A stretch of DNA of 62,852 bases from contig JAJFLU010000038.1 of the NCBI GenBank assembly GCA_021772515.1, positions 1-62,852 of the forward strand. Direction: 5' to 3'. A program made the position numbers and the translations under genes. The notes under the pieces were generated by a model. It had not been told where the DNA came from. It worked only from the letters and a program-made list of their open reading frames with translations, and made no database searches. Positions 1 to 9,645 of the stretch are shown in pieces; position 1 is the stretch's first letter, and each line of letters opens with the position of its first letter. Source of the stretch: Opitutales bacterium. GTDB taxonomy: Bacteria > Verrucomicrobiota > Verrucomicrobiia > Opitutales > UBA2987.

Positions 1-258
1 GAAGCTAAACAATGGCAGTTGGGGCGGGCAGTAAGCATAATCAAGGTCGCGCCACTCATTGGTGTAGGGAGCGAAAAACTCGGCAAAAATTGCCATCAAA
101 TAAAGCAGAACCAAAAGTAGTAGAGAGGCCACAGCCAGCCGGTGTTTACAAAACCGTAACCTAATTAACGCCCACTGCGACAAGGTAGAAGTAGAGCGCT
201 TCCTCACATTAGCCGCTATGTCGGGAACAGCAGGGAGAGGTTCGGTTAAAACAGTCAT
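1..258 (-). CDS. ABC transporter permease, OppC/DppC-like (3' part cut by window edge)
   Basis: Reading the reverse strand from the ATG at 258 gives 86 open codons that run off the window. The N-terminus is basic and followed by a hydrophobic segment (LAVASLLLLVLLYLMAIFAE) and then FFAPYTNEW. This is the typical first membrane helix and FAP-Y motif of OppC/DppC-type permeases. It starts 16 bp after the stop of the sulfatase gene and is probably the last transporter gene of an operon with the binding-protein/OppB fusion at 1692-5030. The permease would form the second half of the membrane channel. The family is inferred from the N-terminus and context only, because the EAA loop lies outside the window. 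Confidence 0.75.
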   Translation of the reverse strand, partial: MTVLTEPLPAVPDIAANVRKRSTSTLSQWALIRLRFCKHRLAVASLLLLVLLYLMAIFAEFFAPYTNEWRDLDYAYCPPQLPLFSF

Positions 259-274
259 CGGTTGCGATGTTAAT

Positions 275-1678
275 TTAACTTCTTTCGCTGATCCAGTAGT
301 CACTGGATGCCAAACGATATTTGATTTTTTCCTTCAAACGGGCTTCAATTTTCTTCATTTCGGGCAGATTAGACAGATTGGTTGTTTCGTTGGGGTCAGT
401 TTTCCTATTGAAAAGCAAGTAAGGTTCCCCTTGGCAATTAAGCGCCATTTTCCAATCATGGTTTATATACATGATCTCATCCTTAAACTCTGAGATCGCC
501 TCAGTGCGATGCTCGACATCAGGATCATTTAATGTCGGGCAAAGCGACTTGGCGAATTGCCGATGTTTGATTTTAGCGCCAGCAAGCTCGACCAATGTAG
601 ATCCGATATCGAACCATTCCACAAAAGTATCGCTTACCAATCCGGCATTGGAACTTTTCAGGATGTCTGGTGTGCGTATAATCAGTGGAATGCGAACCGC
701 ACTATCCAGAAAATTACTCTTGTAAATCAGTCCATGATCGCCGTTCATTTCACCGTGATCGGAAGTAAAGACTATGATAGTGTTTTCCAATTCGCCGCGT
801 TCCTCGATAGTTGAGAGGATTTTGCCGATTTGTTCGTCGATTAATGTGATATTACCAGCGTAATTGGCACGCATTTTTTCGATTTCATTTTCTTCAAAGT
901 GAGGTAAATGTGAACCACCGTTTGATAGCATCTCATCCAATAGACCTTTTGGACGAATTTGAGCCCCGCTGCATGCGGGAAGAGCCGGGGACATGGAGTC
1001 GGGGGTATACATCGAGGCAAAAGGCTCGGGTGTATCCCAAGGTTCATGCGGCCCTCCGAAACTTACCCAGCAAAACCACGGTTCTGGACGTCTATAATCT
1101 GAAAGATAATCAATGGCCCGTTCCGCGACATAAATATCAGCATATTCTTCCAGTGGCAATGCAGATGGCTGTACCAGGTGTGGTTTAGCGTTGTACCGTC
1201 CCTTGAAATCGTGTCTATAGTCTTCGAGCAACCCTTTCTTCTCCCATCGCGCGGTCAAGTTACTCATCACCTGCGCACTCGCCCTTGGGCCCCCTATTTC
1301 GTCGATATCATCCAGCCCATGGGCATGAAGCAGGGTTTCCTGTTCACGCAGGTCGCGGTCATGTGAATAATGATGAGTTTTCCCGAAAAGACTCGTCCGG
1401 TAACCCGCTTGCCGAATCTCTTGCAACCATGTGGGCGTTTCTGCAGGTAGGGTGAAGTTTTTATTTTGCCAGACGCCTGTATTGTGAGGATAGAGGCCAG
1501 TGGCCAAACTAATTCTCGCCGGCATGCACTCGGGCGAATTGGTAACGCAATTGGAAAATCGTATGCCCTCCCGCGCCAGGCGATCGATGTATGGCGTTCT
1601 CACCCACCCTCCGCTGCAACCCATGGCATCCCATCGCTGTTGGTCGGTCATCAAAAGAAGGATGTTCGGTTTATTCAT
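275..1678 (-). CDS. S1-family sulfatase, formylglycine (Cys) type, cytoplasmic
   Basis: An arylsulfatase/choline-sulfatase-like enzyme that hydrolyses a sulfate ester. The N-terminus (NKPNILLLMTDQQRWD) supplies metal-binding Asp residues. The CMPAR motif near residues 51-55 has the Cys that becomes formylglycine, and FTSDHGEMNGDHG adds further metal ligands. The preferred start is the ATG at 1678. The open frame continues upstream to an ATG at 1708 that overlaps the preceding gene by 17 bp, but family members usually begin right at the NKPN strand. No signal peptide is visible, so the enzyme should act on an imported substrate. It sits between an ABC binding-protein/permease fusion and an OppC-like permease, which suggests that the imported molecule is sulfated. 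The exact substrate is unknown. Confidence 0.88.
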   Translation of the reverse strand: MNKPNILLLMTDQQRWDAMGCSGGWVRTPYIDRLAREGIRFSNCVTNSPECMPARISLATGLYPHNTGVWQNKNFTLPAETPTWLQEIRQAGYRTSLFGKTHHYSHDRDLREQETLLHAHGLDDIDEIGGPRASAQVMSNLTARWEKKGLLEDYRHDFKGRYNAKPHLVQPSALPLEEYADIYVAERAIDYLSDYRRPEPWFCWVSFGGPHEPWDTPEPFASMYTPDSMSPALPACSGAQIRPKGLLDEMLSNGGSHLPHFEENEIEKMRANYAGNITLIDEQIGKILSTIEERGELENTIIVFTSDHGEMNGDHGLIYKSNFLDSAVRIPLIIRTPDILKSSNAGLVSDTFVEWFDIGSTLVELAGAKIKHRQFAKSLCPTLNDPDVEHRTEAISEFKDEIMYINHDWKMALNCQGEPYLLFNRKTDPNETTNLSNLPEMKKIEARLKEKIKYRLASSDYWISERS

Positions 1679-1691
1679 GTTGGCTGATGTT

Positions 1692-4600
1692 TTACCTTTT
1701 GTCTCCATCCATTCTTATCCGCGGGTCTAGCCAGAGCAGCAGCAAATCGCTGACCAGTGTACCCATTACCCCCAGAAGGCTCAACACCATGAGCATAGAC
1801 CCAGCCAGGTACATGTCCTCGGCCAGCAATGCCTGCAACATGAGCGGCCCCACCGTGGGTAAACTCATAACCAAGGCCACAATCGCCCCGCCTGACACCA
1901 ATTGTGGAAAAAGCGATCCAATGCTCGAAACAAACGGGTTCAGCGCCAGGCGTAGCGGATATTTGATGAGCAGTTTAAAGGGCCGCACTCCTTTGGCCCG
2001 TGCCGTTGTGACATAGGGCTTTTTCAGTTCGTCCAGTAGATTACCACGCATCACCCGCATCATTGTGGCAGTTCCTCCAATACCCAGCACCACGATTGGA
2101 ACCCAGATATGTTTCAGAAGATCGGTCGCTTTCGCCCAAGTCCAATCGGGCTGAGCGGCATATTCGGGGGAATAAAGCCCAGTCGGGTTGATGCCCAGAT
2201 ATTGGCTGCCTAAATACATTAGGATGATGGCGAGCAGGAAGTTGGGCACACACATGCCGAAAAAACCCAAAAAAGTGAAAAAATAGTCGCCCGTGGTGTA
2301 CTGTTTTACTGCCGAATAAGTCCCTATGGGCAATGCGATAACCCATGTAAGCAGAATAGTGCCCAACGAGATAAAAAGCGTTAGTATAATGCGTTCTCCC
2401 ACAATATCGTTGACCGGACGGTTCAGTTCCATGGACCGCCCTAGATTTCCTTGCAACAACCCGGTGTCGCCCGACTCATACGAGGCAAACCAATAAAGAC
2501 CGAGCCAACGGGCGTAGCGTTCTATCATGGGTTCGTTCAGGTAAAAAACCTCTCTCAACTCCTCGATTTCCTGCAGGTTGGCCTCCTCTCCGCTCATTTG
2601 CAGGGCGAGAATACGCGAATCAATAAAATCCCCTGGTGGCAATTGAATAATGGTGAAGGCGATACCAGAAATAATCATCAGAGTGGGTATCATGAATAGC
2701 AATCGTCTACCGATATATGGGTGGAATATCCCCGCCAGGACTAAAATCAGGCATATAATTCCGAAAACAAGGCTGCGAATCAGTTTTCCTAGTTTACGGT
2801 CCCCGCCTGCAGAAATATCTCTATTTTTGGCAAAGCCGTTTGACGACATTGATTCTGGCTCCAACATTGCCTTTTTTAGTTGATCCCGTCTACCGGCATC
2901 CTTTTTCAGGTTCTCATTTTCAATATAATACGTCTCCAGACCTGCGTTGGCCGGGGTTGCGTAATAGTAACCGGAGACTGCATTGCGGGGTACGTTTCGG
3001 ACGCCGTTTTTAACCACTGCCAACTGAGGCGGAGAAGTTGATATGCTGATTGACCAAACGTTGTCCGTAGCAATGTCGAGCACTTCTTTAAAAATGTCCC
3101 GCTGCTGCTCCTTGGTCGGAGCGCGCAACGCTGCTTCGTAGGCTTCCATGGCACGGCGAAGTGGGTGCCCCAACGGTGGTTCGATAGAACCGGGATTCGA
3201 GGTTGCCTGGTCGTCGCCATCAAGTCCGCCATTCAGGTACCAAGTTGCGAATCCGATTGCGAAATGTGCTTCGCGGTTGACGGGCACGAAACTGCGGGCC
3301 TGCATCAACGGAAGAAATTCGGTCGAGCTTCCCATAACGGTAAAATCATGCTTCAAAGCCTGTTTTTCATTGTGATACAACCGTGAAGCCCTTTCCCGAT
3401 AAATGGCGCGAATACCCACACGGGCCCAATCTTCAACAATGAACTGAGCCGGGCCCTGACCAGTCAGTTCCGTGTAATCCATAAACCATACCATGCGGGT
3501 TCCATCTCTGAATTTGCGGTAGCCCTCACTATCTCGTTGGGCTATTCCAAGTTCGTCCAGCAAACGGTTGGCGCGTTCTGGATCGTATTCTACAAAGCTT
3601 TTCATGAGATCTTTATGGTGGAACACTGATTCGTATCCTGGCGCCGCTTGTGAGGGTTCACCTACCCCATGATATTCCGCATCGATAATCTGCCGCCGGT
3701 CGATGGCCAGCGACAAAGCCTGGCGGAAGGTCTTTTCATTGAGCAGTTCTCCTTTCATCTCCGAGGCGGGGTTATTTGTCTCGGACACACGATTCAAATT
3801 GGGCCAGAGGGTCCACACCGATCGATCAGAGGGAAACCAGTGGTAAATTTCATAACCGCGCGTTTCCCGCTGGGACATGAGCAGGGTGTATTGGTCGAAA
3901 CGCAGGTGCCGTGCCTGCATTGTCACATCACCGCTGGATGCGGCCAACGGCACGAGCTGTTGGTTAACCACATCGAAATGGATCCTGTCTATATATGGAA
4001 GCTGGTTGCCCTCCGTATCGACCGCCCAGTAATAAGGATTGCGCACGAATTCCTGGGGTGCGCTGGCGCGATAGGTGCGGTAAATCCACGGCCAAATTCG
4101 GGGATGATCCACATTATAGTAACCGTTGTAATTATTGGATGTCAGGCTGAGGTAAAGCTGTCTACGCGTGGGAATGTTCCTGGATTTCATGGACGCTTCT
4201 ATCAGCGCGTCATTCCCCGCTTCCGGATGATATTGTTTCAGGTAATGCCGAGGGGCATAATATCCCTGCCAGGCGCTTGCCAAACGTTCGAGAAAAAAAG
4301 CGTTAGATGCATGAAATACAAACTTGATAGTATGTGAATCGATCTGCTCGATCACTGCGCGCCGACCATCAATCATTTGCCATTCTGGTTTTGTCCCCGG
4401 ATACACGACATCGCAGTGATCCTGCCAAAAATATACGATGTCATCGGTGGTAAATGGATGGCCGTCGGACCACTTCATCCCTTTGCGCAAGAAAAATGTC
4501 CACTCCTTGAAATCGGTGGATACCTCCCAACCTTTGGCCACATGGGGAACAATGGGATAACCCAAAGGCGACCACCGCACCAGACTCGTACCCGAGAGCC

Positions 4601-5030
4601 GCCAATCCATCTGGCCTCCCGGCCCCTTTTCGACGTTTTCAAGCCGATACCAAGTGCCCCCATAGACGCCACTCCCCTCGACTCCTTCCAGAACCAATGG
4701 CTCCTCCCCAACGCGCTCCTCAACCGGCGGCAATTTACCCTCTTTTACCAGTTCGGCCAAAATCGGAGGCTCCCCTTCAGGATGCCATTCTGCGGATCTG
4801 CCCTCCGAATAATCAACTTCACGATAGACTATTGGAACGTTATCCGGATCAAAACTGACATCCCGCAATTTTTCTATTTCAGCAATCTGTTTTTCACTGT
4901 AAACTACAGGATTTTTCCGGAGTTCAGGCCTAAGGATCACCGCCCAAAAATAAAGCATAAAGAACAATCCACATGCCGACAGAGTCATCCATATCGCGAT
5001 CTGAGCAAAAATCTTTATCTTCTCTCTCAT
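1692..5030 (-). CDS. ABC transporter family 5 solute-binding protein fused to OppB-like permease
   Basis: A 1112-residue protein in two halves. A single N-terminal membrane anchor (about residues 7-30) leads to an extracytoplasmic SBP_bac_5 domain (about 85-700; the 'WEVSTDFKEWTFFLRKGMKW' segment is typical). From about residue 746 a new hydrophobic stretch starts an OppB/DppB permease with 'GRRLLFMIPTLMIISGIAF', 'TARAKGVRPFKLL' (EAA-like loop) and 'DLLLLWLDPRIR' at the C-terminus. In classical systems these are two separate genes, so here the receptor is covalently tethered to the channel. The sulfatase and an OppC-like permease follow on the same strand. Peptide, nickel or oligosaccharide cargo are all possible for the family; the sulfatase neighbour favours a sulfated sugar. 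No ATP-binding subunit is in the window. Confidence 0.88.
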   Translation of the reverse strand: MREKIKIFAQIAIWMTLSACGLFFMLYFWAVILRPELRKNPVVYSEKQIAEIEKLRDVSFDPDNVPIVYREVDYSEGRSAEWHPEGEPPILAELVKEGKLPPVEERVGEEPLVLEGVEGSGVYGGTWYRLENVEKGPGGQMDWRLSGTSLVRWSPLGYPIVPHVAKGWEVSTDFKEWTFFLRKGMKWSDGHPFTTDDIVYFWQDHCDVVYPGTKPEWQMIDGRRAVIEQIDSHTIKFVFHASNAFFLERLASAWQGYYAPRHYLKQYHPEAGNDALIEASMKSRNIPTRRQLYLSLTSNNYNGYYNVDHPRIWPWIYRTYRASAPQEFVRNPYYWAVDTEGNQLPYIDRIHFDVVNQQLVPLAASSGDVTMQARHLRFDQYTLLMSQRETRGYEIYHWFPSDRSVWTLWPNLNRVSETNNPASEMKGELLNEKTFRQALSLAIDRRQIIDAEYHGVGEPSQAAPGYESVFHHKDLMKSFVEYDPERANRLLDELGIAQRDSEGYRKFRDGTRMVWFMDYTELTGQGPAQFIVEDWARVGIRAIYRERASRLYHNEKQALKHDFTVMGSSTEFLPLMQARSFVPVNREAHFAIGFATWYLNGGLDGDDQATSNPGSIEPPLGHPLRRAMEAYEAALRAPTKEQQRDIFKEVLDIATDNVWSISISTSPPQLAVVKNGVRNVPRNAVSGYYYATPANAGLETYYIENENLKKDAGRRDQLKKAMLEPESMSSNGFAKNRDISAGGDRKLGKLIRSLVFGIICLILVLAGIFHPYIGRRLLFMIPTLMIISGIAFTIIQLPPGDFIDSRILALQMSGEEANLQEIEELREVFYLNEPMIERYARWLGLYWFASYESGDTGLLQGNLGRSMELNRPVNDIVGERIILTLFISLGTILLTWVIALPIGTYSAVKQYTTGDYFFTFLGFFGMCVPNFLLAIILMYLGSQYLGINPTGLYSPEYAAQPDWTWAKATDLLKHIWVPIVVLGIGGTATMMRVMRGNLLDELKKPYVTTARAKGVRPFKLLIKYPLRLALNPFVSSIGSLFPQLVSGGAIVALVMSLPTVGPLMLQALLAEDMYLAGSMLMVLSLLGVMGTLVSDLLLLWLDPRIRMDGDKR

Positions 5031-5069
5031 TTATCCAGCTTTGCCTGTTTTCCTTTATACGATGTTTAC

Positions 5070-5807
5070 TCAATCATGGGTCCAACCACGATCAACGGTT
5101 AGACACTGACCAGTGATATCGATACTGTCATCGGAGGCAAGAAAGGCAAAAACAGGTTCGACGGTTTCCGGAGTCAATCGACCGGGGTAACATTGTTTGG
5201 AGTTCAGGTCCTCAAGGATACTATCCTGATCCGGGAAAAGCCTCAATTCGCCTTCCGTTCTTACTGCTCCGAGATGTACACAATTGGCCCTAATGCCATA
5301 TTTGCCCAAATCCCGGGCGAGGCCCCGCGTCATACCGACCAAGCCCCCCTTGCTGCTGGCGTAGTGGACGAGTTCTCCCATCCCCAGGCGCAGTGAGATA
5401 CTCCCCACATTTATGATTACACCCGACCTGTTTTCGATAAAATGCGGGATGACGCCTTCGCAACATCGAAATGCACCGTGAAGATTAATATCAAGAATGC
5501 GATGCCACTCGTCATAAGTCATATTCTCAACTGGGGTTCGTGGGTAAATGCCAGCGTTATTGATAAGCACATCGATCCGCCCGAATTTCTCAAGAACTTT
5601 CAAAACAGCCTGTTTTACTTCGTCCTGTTGGGTTACATCACAAAGCACTGGAAAGGCGGGAGCCACAGCATCGGCCGATTTATTCATACTGCGGATCCCC
5701 GCAGCGACTTTCGCCCCCCGGTTGAGAAATCCCTGCACTATTCCCAGGCCGACTCCTTCGCCGCAACCTGTGATGAGGCAAACTTTGTTTGTCAGTTCAA
5801 TTGACAT
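5070..5807 (-). CDS. Short-chain dehydrogenase/reductase (SDR), classical type
   Basis: A 245-residue NAD(P)-dependent oxidoreductase. It has the Rossmann motif TGCGEGVGLG, the structural NNAG, a catalytic Ser in NVGSIS and YASSK for the Tyr/Lys pair, with a C-terminus (ITGQCLTVDRGW) of the FabG/KduD type. It probably oxidises or reduces a sugar, sugar acid or polyol. It lies 39 bp upstream of the ABC transporter fusion gene on the same strand and is likely cotranscribed. The particular substrate cannot be deduced. Confidence 0.85.
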   Translation of the reverse strand: MSIELTNKVCLITGCGEGVGLGIVQGFLNRGAKVAAGIRSMNKSADAVAPAFPVLCDVTQQDEVKQAVLKVLEKFGRIDVLINNAGIYPRTPVENMTYDEWHRILDINLHGAFRCCEGVIPHFIENRSGVIINVGSISLRLGMGELVHYASSKGGLVGMTRGLARDLGKYGIRANCVHLGAVRTEGELRLFPDQDSILEDLNSKQCYPGRLTPETVEPVFAFLASDDSIDITGQCLTVDRGWTHD

Positions 5808-5938
5808 AATTTTATTGGGATTTCCGCTCTCTCATACAGACACAGTCCATTGGTTTTAAGGAAGTCGATTGCTTCCATTGAGGGAAAAGGAAAAGCATTG
5901 CTCTCGAACACAAAATGTAGTTGGACCATTATCATGCC

Positions 5939-7000
5939 TTAAAGCTCAAGAACTTCGTCTTTTCTGGTGGTAAAACCAACTGTCATGGGCGTAGCTACTT
6001 GTCCATGTCCCTCAACCCATAGAACTTCATTTTTTTCTAATAATTGAGCAAATGGTAGGAGTGGGGAGGTACTTGGCTGAAGAGTGATTGTATGACAGGT
6101 CCCCCAAAGTGGATACGTCTGATTTCCACAACCGGCTGCCCACGACCAAGCATAAGGGTATATATCTTCGTCCCAACGCAGACCGAAACCGAGGCTAAAT
6201 CTCGGATTCCATAAACTTCCCCACCCATACTCCCAATCGGTCAATTGGACGACGTGCTCAATCTTACTTCCACGATTGGGTACTTTACTGCAGTCACGCT
6301 GTATACCGGTTTGTTGCTCCTTTGCCCTTGGCCACACACCACGATATTCAGGTACAAGCTGGGAAAGTTCAGGCCGATCAGCGGGAGGAACAGAGATACT
6401 ACTGGCTGCAGTTACCAACTCTGCTCCCTCTATGAACGGTCCCCCAAATCCCGGATGCTGCAGCCAGGCGACTGGCAACCGCATGTCAGCGCGATTGTAC
6501 AGCGTATCGGTCCATCTAAGAAAGGGTTCACCTGTTTCAAGAATAATCTCTCGATTCAATTTCAAGGGTGTCCTTACACTACTTCCAGTAAGTGCGATAC
6601 GAACGCGTTGGGCGGACTGTTCAAGCACTTCCACCTCCCAGGGAATGCTGTGCAACTCGCCATGACAGCCTAGCAATGCACCAAAATAGTCGCCGGGGAA
6701 AAACCCGCTGGGCAATGAAACAAACCAGCCCCCGTGGAAAACATCATAAAATTCACTTCGCCCGCCATGTGGCAGATCTAGCGCTCGGGACTTAGGAGGA
6801 TAGTTATATCGATTTTTCCAAAGTACATCGATATCGGTTGCCTTATGCCGAAATTCAAGAATGTCGGCTCCATGTTCGGGCCAAATTACTACACGTATGC
6901 GTTCGTTTTCAATGGTTATGAGTTTTAGGCCATTCCATCTGATGAAATTAAGACGCGGTCCATGCCAAGTTTGACTTATAGCGTGCATTTCATTGTTCAA
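5939..7000 (-). CDS. Aldose 1-epimerase / galactose-mutarotase-like protein
   Basis: A 353-residue cytoplasmic protein resembling galactose-mutarotase-like beta-sandwich proteins. The N-terminal region has 'LKLITIENERIRVVIWPEHG' and 'ILEFRHKATDIDVLWKN', as in aldose epimerases. A His in WLQHPGFGG and an acidic pair near WVEGHG are candidate catalytic residues. It starts 19 bp after the kelch-symporter stop codon and may be the last gene of module A, where it would equilibrate sugar anomers after uptake. It could also be a DUF4432-type sugar-binding protein; only the fold assignment is reasonably firm. Confidence 0.65.
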   Translation of the reverse strand: MNNEMHAISQTWHGPRLNFIRWNGLKLITIENERIRVVIWPEHGADILEFRHKATDIDVLWKNRYNYPPKSRALDLPHGGRSEFYDVFHGGWFVSLPSGFFPGDYFGALLGCHGELHSIPWEVEVLEQSAQRVRIALTGSSVRTPLKLNREIILETGEPFLRWTDTLYNRADMRLPVAWLQHPGFGGPFIEGAELVTAASSISVPPADRPELSQLVPEYRGVWPRAKEQQTGIQRDCSKVPNRGSKIEHVVQLTDWEYGWGSLWNPRFSLGFGLRWDEDIYPYAWSWAAGCGNQTYPLWGTCHTITLQPSTSPLLPFAQLLEKNEVLWVEGHGQVATPMTVGFTTRKDEVLEL

Positions 7001-7019
7001 ATTAGAATTATCAATTTAA

Positions 7020-9587
7020 TCAATTAATAGTAAAAATAGTAAGACCCTTTAGATTGCACTTTTTATCTGGAACGATCCAACTAATCGTATAGCCTACTAC
7101 TACACATGAACTTACTCCTATAGCACCGTAAAGAAAAAAGTTCAGATTAGTGGTATGACTGATTATTAGCGGCAGTAGCGATCCAGCAACAGCACCACCA
7201 ATAGCCCCGACAGCGCTACAACGGGAGGTGAATATGCCGAGAATGAAAATTCCTGTCAACCCACCTCCAATTAGGCCTAAAAGGATAAGTGACTGATCCA
7301 TGATGTATTTCACATCAATGGATGCCAACAACATGGCCGCACCGGTGCCAACAATGCCCACAAAAACCGTTACATATTTTGCAACGAAAAGGCAGCGTTT
7401 GTCATCAGTATTTTTATAGAAACACCGATAAAAATCAGTAACATAGGCGGTCGCAGTACTGTTCATACTGCTGTCCAACGAAGACATTGCAGCCGAGAAA
7501 ATTCCAGCTATCACGAGCGCAGCCACACCCGCAGGAAGTTCATGAACGATAAACCAGGGAACGATTTCATCAGTACGCCCGGGGCTGAGCCTTTCGGGAT
7601 TCAATTTGTAAAAAACAAAGAGACCTGTGCCCAATCCATAAAATAGAAATCCCAAGGGGAGAAGCATGAACATATTGGTCCAAATACCCTTGGCAGCATT
7701 CTTCTCATTACTAGTCGTGAGATAACGCTGTACAACACTCTGATCACTTGTGTATACGCCCAGTGTTTTAAAGATCGATCCCGTCACGATAACCCAAACG
7801 ACCATCGCTGTTGGATCCCATCTCCAGTCAAAGATGCGAAACTTATTATACTCGAACCCAATATTCATGAAGGCGGCAATTCCACCTGTATCAAATATGA
7901 TCATTGCCAAACAAATAACGGCCCCGAATAGGAGGACTATAACTTGCACCACATCAGTCCAAACAACTGCTTCTATTCCCCCTAGGACGGTGTATATGGT
8001 GCTGAAAACTCCCATCAATAAAATGCACAAATAAACATTCATTCCGGTAACAGCCGATAGCGCGATAGCAGGAAGATACATAACAATACCTACCCGCGCT
8101 AATTGGTTTACTATGAAAATGCCGCTTCCGATCTGTCGGACGGTTCGATTAAAGCGTTTTTCGAGATATTCGTAAGCCGTAACTACCTCCAATCGCTTGA
8201 AAAATGGAAGAATGAAATAGACCACTATAGGCGTTACAAATATAACCGAATAGGAGTTTAGTATCCTTACCCAATCAGTAGCAAATGCCACTGCAGGAAT
8301 CGCCATAAACGAAATGGCGCTCAAGGTAGTGCCGACCATGCTCAACCCGGCCGCCCACCACGGAATGCGTCCTCCCGCAAGGAAGAAATCGCGCGTTGTC
8401 TTTTCCCGCTTTGAGAAATAGCAACCCATTCCGAGCATCGTTGCCATGTAAGCGCCAAGAACCAGCCAATCAAGCCCTGTAAAGGAACTATCGGATTTTT
8501 GCATCTTAACCGCGAACATTCCTGGAGAGCGCTTGGCCGGACCACTTTCTCCGCTTACGAGTACATAACTGCCGTTCCAAGTCACCGCCGGGAGAGTCAC
8601 CCGTGATTTCCCAAGCGGAATAGGCGAAGTAGGTACCCATGTGTTCGTTATGGTGTGGTAAAGCAAAACATTTCGTGAATAAGGGGGAACCTTCCGCCTA
8701 TCGAGGCTTCTCAAAGAGCCGTCCAAACCTCCGAAAATCGCAAAATGGCTCTGCCCAAGCGTCATCGCCGGGCTTGCGGCGGCAGCAACCGGGCGCGGTA
8801 AGTCAGCAATTTTTTGCCAACGCCCGTGTTTTTTCCCCGCTCCGGGAAAATAGCGATACCCATCATTCAGATAGGGAACATGCACATTATGGCGTCCCAC
8901 ACCGTCAGGATCAATTTCCATTCCGCTCATTACAAATAAGCTGTCGTCCTGAACAGCAACTACAGGAAAAATCCTCGAAGGACCCGGCAATGGCGCCAAT
9001 TTTTCCCAAATATTATGTGGCCCGGGATTCCCTAGATGGTATGCCCAAAGATCATTTGACGCTAGCGGGACTTCGTTGTTTTGCCTCCCTCCTACGACAT
9101 AAACCACATCATCAAGTAATCCTCCCGCCATTCTGGAAAGCCCAACAGGCATAGGCTCCAGGTAAGTAATATTAGCCTGTTGTCCAGTCCATTCGATTTT
9201 AATTACATTTCTGTAAGTTTTTTCACCATCCTCTCCTCCAATGCAAATGAGAGCGTTGTCATGGGTAACAGAAACACCATAGGCAAGTGAATTGGGGAGC
9301 CGCGCCTTGATCTCCATCCAACCTTCCGCCAGATCCTCAAGAATGTATATCTTGTCGTACCAAACTTTCTCACCGCCCTCCCAATGCGGACCGTTTGGAA
9401 AGTTCGCTCCGCCCGCTACGATAAGGGCGCTGTTGCTAACTCCGGAAAACATTCCAGCGAAACCCTCCTTATCCGGTAATGAAGGCAGGTGATCCCATCG
9501 CAGAAGTTCATCCCTTTTCTCACCCGCCAAGACCGAAAGATTTGCAATCAATAACAGGTAGAAAATCAGACTTATTCTGGAGCCCAT
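7020..9587 (-). CDS. Exported kelch (NanM-like mutarotase) domain fused to sodium:solute symporter
   Basis: An 855-residue fusion. A signal peptide (about residues 1-21, ending ANLSVLAG) precedes a six-blade kelch-type beta-propeller to about residue 360, with repeats such as VVGGRQNNE and AIFGGLDGS. From about residue 372 an SSS-family permease starts with 'GLDWLVLGAYMATMLGMGCY' and FFLAGGRIPWW, the latter typical of SSS symporters. The propeller resembles N-acetylneuraminate epimerase (NanM) and cyclically permuted mutarotases, so the protein may select or make the transported anomer and then import it with Na+. It is paralogous to 34963-37575. It is followed by the epimerase-like gene and preceded by the PhyH gene, all on one strand. 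The substrate is unknown. Confidence 0.88.
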   Translation of the reverse strand: MGSRISLIFYLLLIANLSVLAGEKRDELLRWDHLPSLPDKEGFAGMFSGVSNSALIVAGGANFPNGPHWEGGEKVWYDKIYILEDLAEGWMEIKARLPNSLAYGVSVTHDNALICIGGEDGEKTYRNVIKIEWTGQQANITYLEPMPVGLSRMAGGLLDDVVYVVGGRQNNEVPLASNDLWAYHLGNPGPHNIWEKLAPLPGPSRIFPVVAVQDDSLFVMSGMEIDPDGVGRHNVHVPYLNDGYRYFPGAGKKHGRWQKIADLPRPVAAAASPAMTLGQSHFAIFGGLDGSLRSLDRRKVPPYSRNVLLYHTITNTWVPTSPIPLGKSRVTLPAVTWNGSYVLVSGESGPAKRSPGMFAVKMQKSDSSFTGLDWLVLGAYMATMLGMGCYFSKREKTTRDFFLAGGRIPWWAAGLSMVGTTLSAISFMAIPAVAFATDWVRILNSYSVIFVTPIVVYFILPFFKRLEVVTAYEYLEKRFNRTVRQIGSGIFIVNQLARVGIVMYLPAIALSAVTGMNVYLCILLMGVFSTIYTVLGGIEAVVWTDVVQVIVLLFGAVICLAMIIFDTGGIAAFMNIGFEYNKFRIFDWRWDPTAMVVWVIVTGSIFKTLGVYTSDQSVVQRYLTTSNEKNAAKGIWTNMFMLLPLGFLFYGLGTGLFVFYKLNPERLSPGRTDEIVPWFIVHELPAGVAALVIAGIFSAAMSSLDSSMNSTATAYVTDFYRCFYKNTDDKRCLFVAKYVTVFVGIVGTGAAMLLASIDVKYIMDQSLILLGLIGGGLTGIFILGIFTSRCSAVGAIGGAVAGSLLPLIISHTTNLNFFLYGAIGVSSCVVVGYTISWIVPDKKCNLKGLTIFTIN

Positions 9588-9645
9588 AACTAACCGACTC
9601 TAGCTATAATTGACCAAACAGATCGATGTGTGAAACAAACTCCGG

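Noticed and set aside
3669..4337. 222-codon plus-strand open frame within the ABC fusion gene
   Set aside because: It is antisense to the well-supported binding-protein domain and has no recognisable protein features.
8639..9154. 171-codon plus-strand open frame opposite the kelch domain
   Set aside because: Shadow of the kelch-symporter gene; low-complexity basic translation with no motif.
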